Shown: positions 7,183 through 9,027 of the stretch, piece by piece
Layout: each line of letters begins with the position of its first letter
Position numbering within the stretch: position 1 is the first letter of the stretch
NCBI GenBank assembly: GCA_029935325.1
Contig: JAOZKO010000098.1
Location: 1 to 9,027, forward strand
DNA length: 9,027 nucleotides
Direction: 5' to 3'
DNA from: Bacteroidales bacterium
Lineage (GTDB): Bacteria; Bacteroidota; Bacteroidia; Bacteroidales; UBA1556
The notes under the pieces: generated by a model
The model's input: only the letters and a program-made list of their open reading frames with translations
Told to the model about the DNA's origin: nothing
Databases searched by the model: none
Made by a program: the position numbers and the translations under genes

Positions 7183-7190
7183 CAAATGTA
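7183..7190 (-). promoter_or_regulatory. Probable -7 promoter element of feoAB
   Basis: TACATTTG on the minus strand matches the Bacteroidetes -7 element TAnnTTTG exactly. It lies 29 bp before the TTG start codon, implying a leader of roughly 20-25 bases. No good TTG occurs 17-23 bp further upstream, so only half of the promoter is supported. The leader lacks an evident Shine-Dalgarno sequence. Confidence 0.45.
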
Positions 7191-7278
7191 CAAAGTTTAG
7201 CTTATGCTTGCATACCTATATATTGGGATATTTTTTCTGAGTTTTTCAAGAACCTAGAGTAGCAAAGTTATTATTAAA

Positions 7279-7313
7279 ATCTGTGATAATCAGTTTTATC
7301 TGTGTTATCTGTG
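7279..7313. repeat. ATCTGTG intergenic repeat, about 9-bp period
   Basis: ATCTGTG occurs at 7279-7285, 7298-7304 and 7307-7313, with a degenerate copy ATCAGTT at 7289-7295; the last three are in exact 9-bp register. It lies between the divergent feoAB and lipoprotein genes, upstream of both inferred promoters. Short arrays of this type are, from memory, frequent between genes in Bacteroidetes genomes; their role is not known to me. Confidence 0.6.
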
Positions 7314-7410
7314 TTCTATTTCTTTCAGATTGTCTAGCTTAGGAACTATATGCACTCCCTCTTAAATGTAAATATTTCATTAAAAAATAATTTTACTATT
7401 CTATTTATAA

Positions 7411-7418
7411 TATTTTTG
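7411..7418 (+). promoter_or_regulatory. Probable -7 promoter element of the lipoprotein gene
   Basis: TATTTTTG fits TAnnTTTG and lies 22 bp before the ATG at 7441, which suggests a leader of about 15-20 bases. The expected -33 position shows only TTTT (7391-7394, spacing about 16-17), so the match is partial. The surrounding DNA is extremely AT-rich, which weakens the evidence. Confidence 0.4.
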
Positions 7419-7440
7419 CCAATTCAAAGTTTAAGCCTTT

Positions 7441-8895
7441 ATGATTCAAAAGCGACATATTTTATTTATAGGGATACTTTTAAGCAGTTTGCTTATAATA
7501 ATGACAATGGACTCCTGCAAAAAAGAAAAATCTTTTGCTGAAGGTAATATTAGCTTAAAGTTTTCCACTGACACTATTCTTTTTGATACGCTATTTACAA
7601 CTATTGGATCATCAACCTATACCTTATTAGTTAGCAATACTGAAAATCAGAGAATAAATATCTCTAAAATTTATCTTGGTGATGGCGTTAATTCCAAATT
7701 TAGAATTAATGTAGATGGGATATCTAACCATATGCATAATGATATTGAAATTGCTGCAAATGATAGCATGTATATATTTGTAGAAGTGACAATTGACCCC
7801 AACTCTGGTACAGGTCCAATGTTAGTTACTGACAGTATTATATTTGAAACAAATGGGAACATTCAGGATGTGGACTTAATAGCCTATGGCCGAGATGCAT
7901 ATTTTATACTACCAAACTTATATATTAACGGATTACCTCCAATTAATATAGTAGCAGGAGAATATGTTGATACTACTTGGACAAATGACAAGCCCATAGT
8001 GATTTATGGATATGCTGTGGTTGACTCCAATGCTACTTTAAGGATAGAAGAAGGAACAGAAATTTATTTTCATTCCAATTCAGGATTATGGATTTATAAA
8101 GGTGGTTGCCTGAAAGTTATGGGCTCTAAAGATAAGCCAGTTATTTTTCAAGGCGATAGACCTGAAGCTTACTATGATGATATTCCTGGACAATGGGATA
8201 GAATTTGGATAAATGAAGGCAGTATTGATAATGAGATAAACTATGCTGAAATTAAAAATGGTTTTATCGGGATTCAAGCAGAGCTATTGCAAGAGGATAT
8301 GGGAAACCAGATAATAATTAAAAATACAATTATTAAAAATATGTCAGGTGTAGGCATTCTAAGCAGATCGCATAATATTGATGCTGAGAATCTTTTAATA
8401 AGCAATTGCAAGCAATATAATCTTGCACTAACTCTGGGTGGAAGCTATGAATTTAGACATTGTACTTTTGCAAATTACTGGAATTACGATATCCGAAAAA
8501 CACCAACAGTATATATTAATAATTACTTTAAAGACGGAAACGACATAGTATATCCTTTCGATTTACAAAAGGCCAACTTTATCAACTCTATTATTTATGG
8601 TAGTAATTCTGAAGAGATCGTTCTAGACAATAATTCTCAGGGTGGAGATTTTAATTTCTTATTTGACCATAATTTAATAAGAACTGAGAATAATACTTCT
8701 GATGCTAATCTTTGGATTTCAATAATTAAGAATCAGAATCCAGATTTTAAATCAAATTCAACAGACTATCATTTAGGCGATCAATCAGCTGCTATTGGAG
8801 AAGGTAAATCTGGAGTACTGCCTTTTATTGATTTGGATGGAGTAAGCAGAGATGCTAACACTCCTGATTTGGGGGTTTATGAATTCATACCTTAA
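7441..8895 (+). CDS. Lipoprotein with Ig-like and right-handed beta-helix domains
   Basis: This is a predicted envelope lipoprotein of 484 residues. The N-terminus has basic residues, a hydrophobic core (about 7-22) and a lipobox ending MDSC, so Cys26 is the likely lipidated residue after signal peptidase II cleavage. Residues about 37-152 (FSTDTILFDTLFTTIGSSTYTLLVSNT, with strand-rich continuation) resemble an ASPM/SPD-2/Hydin-like Ig fold. From about 185 to 440 the pattern TLRIEEGTEIYFHSNSGL, LKVMGSKDKPVIF, YAEIKNGFIGI and IIIKNTIIKNMSGVGI indicates a right-handed parallel beta-helix of the pectin-lyase type. The end, IDLDGVSRDANTPDLGVYEF, is the closing motif common to many such Bacteroidetes proteins. 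No catalytic residues can be assigned, so neither lyase activity nor a binding role is shown. The residues after Cys26 (KKEK) are mostly positive, unlike the acidic surface-export signals described in some Bacteroidetes. It is divergent from feoAB with its own probable promoter. Confidence 0.9.
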   Translation: MIQKRHILFIGILLSSLLIIMTMDSCKKEKSFAEGNISLKFSTDTILFDTLFTTIGSSTYTLLVSNTENQRINISKIYLGDGVNSKFRINVDGISNHMHNDIEIAANDSMYIFVEVTIDPNSGTGPMLVTDSIIFETNGNIQDVDLIAYGRDAYFILPNLYINGLPPINIVAGEYVDTTWTNDKPIVIYGYAVVDSNATLRIEEGTEIYFHSNSGLWIYKGGCLKVMGSKDKPVIFQGDRPEAYYDDIPGQWDRIWINEGSIDNEINYAEIKNGFIGIQAELLQEDMGNQIIIKNTIIKNMSGVGILSRSHNIDAENLLISNCKQYNLALTLGGSYEFRHCTFANYWNYDIRKTPTVYINNYFKDGNDIVYPFDLQKANFINSIIYGSNSEEIVLDNNSQGGDFNFLFDHNLIRTENNTSDANLWISIIKNQNPDFKSNSTDYHLGDQSAAIGEGKSGVLPFIDLDGVSRDANTPDLGVYEFIP

Positions 8896-8948
8896 TGACA
8901 TTTTTCTTTATGTTTTGTTTCATAATACTTCGTTGAGTTTTTGTTTCT

Positions 8949-8972
8949 CGCAAAGACGCAAAGGCGCAAAGT
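8949..8972. repeat. CGCAAAGN tandem repeat, 3 units of 8 bp
   Basis: CGCAAAGA, CGCAAAGG and CGCAAAGT follow one another without gaps at 8949, 8957 and 8965. The array lies about 50 bp after the lipoprotein stop codon, in otherwise unremarkable sequence that runs to the window edge. From memory this motif is a frequent intergenic repeat in Bacteroidetes and related phyla, with no agreed function. It is not a hairpin and does not act as an evident terminator. Confidence 0.75.
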
Positions 8973-9027
8973 GTTGATTTTGTGATTATTATAGATTATT
9001 GCAGAAAACCGTAATCGCCTGACTGTG

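Noticed and set aside
7281..7300. Fur-box-like GATAATC core upstream of feoAB
   Set aside because: The core matches, but the flanking hexamers do not. It lies inside the ATCTGTG repeat, which explains the sequence better, and it is about 100 bp upstream of the -7 element.
7350..7541. Small plus-strand open frame overlapping the lipoprotein start
   Set aside because: It overlaps the signal peptide of the real gene in another frame, has no family resemblance and spans its promoter.
1..9027. A new defence, mobile or biosynthetic system
   Set aside because: All four genes belong to recognisable families (HypF, type IX cargo, FeoAB, beta-helix lipoprotein). No transposase, integrase, toxin-antitoxin pair or CRISPR repeat is visible, and no shared operon links the genes.

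Overview
The window is AT-rich DNA that almost certainly comes from a member of the Bacteroidota. Four lines of evidence agree: a protein with a type IX secretion (Por/gliding-type) C-terminal sorting domain, an N-terminal FeoA domain fused to FeoB, several matches to the Bacteroidetes -7 promoter element TAnnTTTG with no clear Shine-Dalgarno sequences, and intergenic repeat families of the kind seen in that phylum. Genus and species cannot be told from the sequence. No RNA gene, CRISPR array, insertion sequence or prophage gene is visible.

Layout: positions 1-243 are non-coding and hold an 18-bp perfect palindrome, a short duplicated module and a 16-unit, 8-bp-period polypyrimidine tandem repeat that runs into the 3' end of hypF. 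hypF (244-2532, minus) encodes a complete [NiFe]-hydrogenase maturation carbamoyltransferase. The 2533-2718 gap carries a well-formed hypF promoter, an FNR-like dyad, a 14-bp palindrome, and an intrinsic terminator for the next gene. That gene (2719-4449, minus) encodes a repeat-rich secreted protein of the type IX system. After a 208-bp gap comes a feoAB fusion (4658-7153, minus, TTG start), the ferrous iron importer. A 287-bp divergent intergenic region (7154-7440), with probable promoters in both directions and an ATCTGTG repeat, separates it from a plus-strand lipoprotein with an Ig-like domain and a right-handed beta-helix (7441-8895). The last 132 bp hold a CGCAAAGN tandem repeat.

The three minus-strand genes look like separate transcription units, because of gaps of about 190-210 bp, a terminator and a private hypF promoter. 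HypF (CN-ligand synthesis for NiFe hydrogenase) and FeoAB (Fe2+ import, typical of low-oxygen life) fit an organism with an anaerobic or microaerobic phase, and the FNR-like box upstream of hypF points the same way. The rest of the hyp set is not in the window. The two surface or envelope proteins share a beta-helix style but use different export routes and have no visible link to the metal genes. I see no convincing new multi-gene system here. The most notable items are non-coding: the hypF control region, and the tandem repeat that supplies the hypF stop codon.
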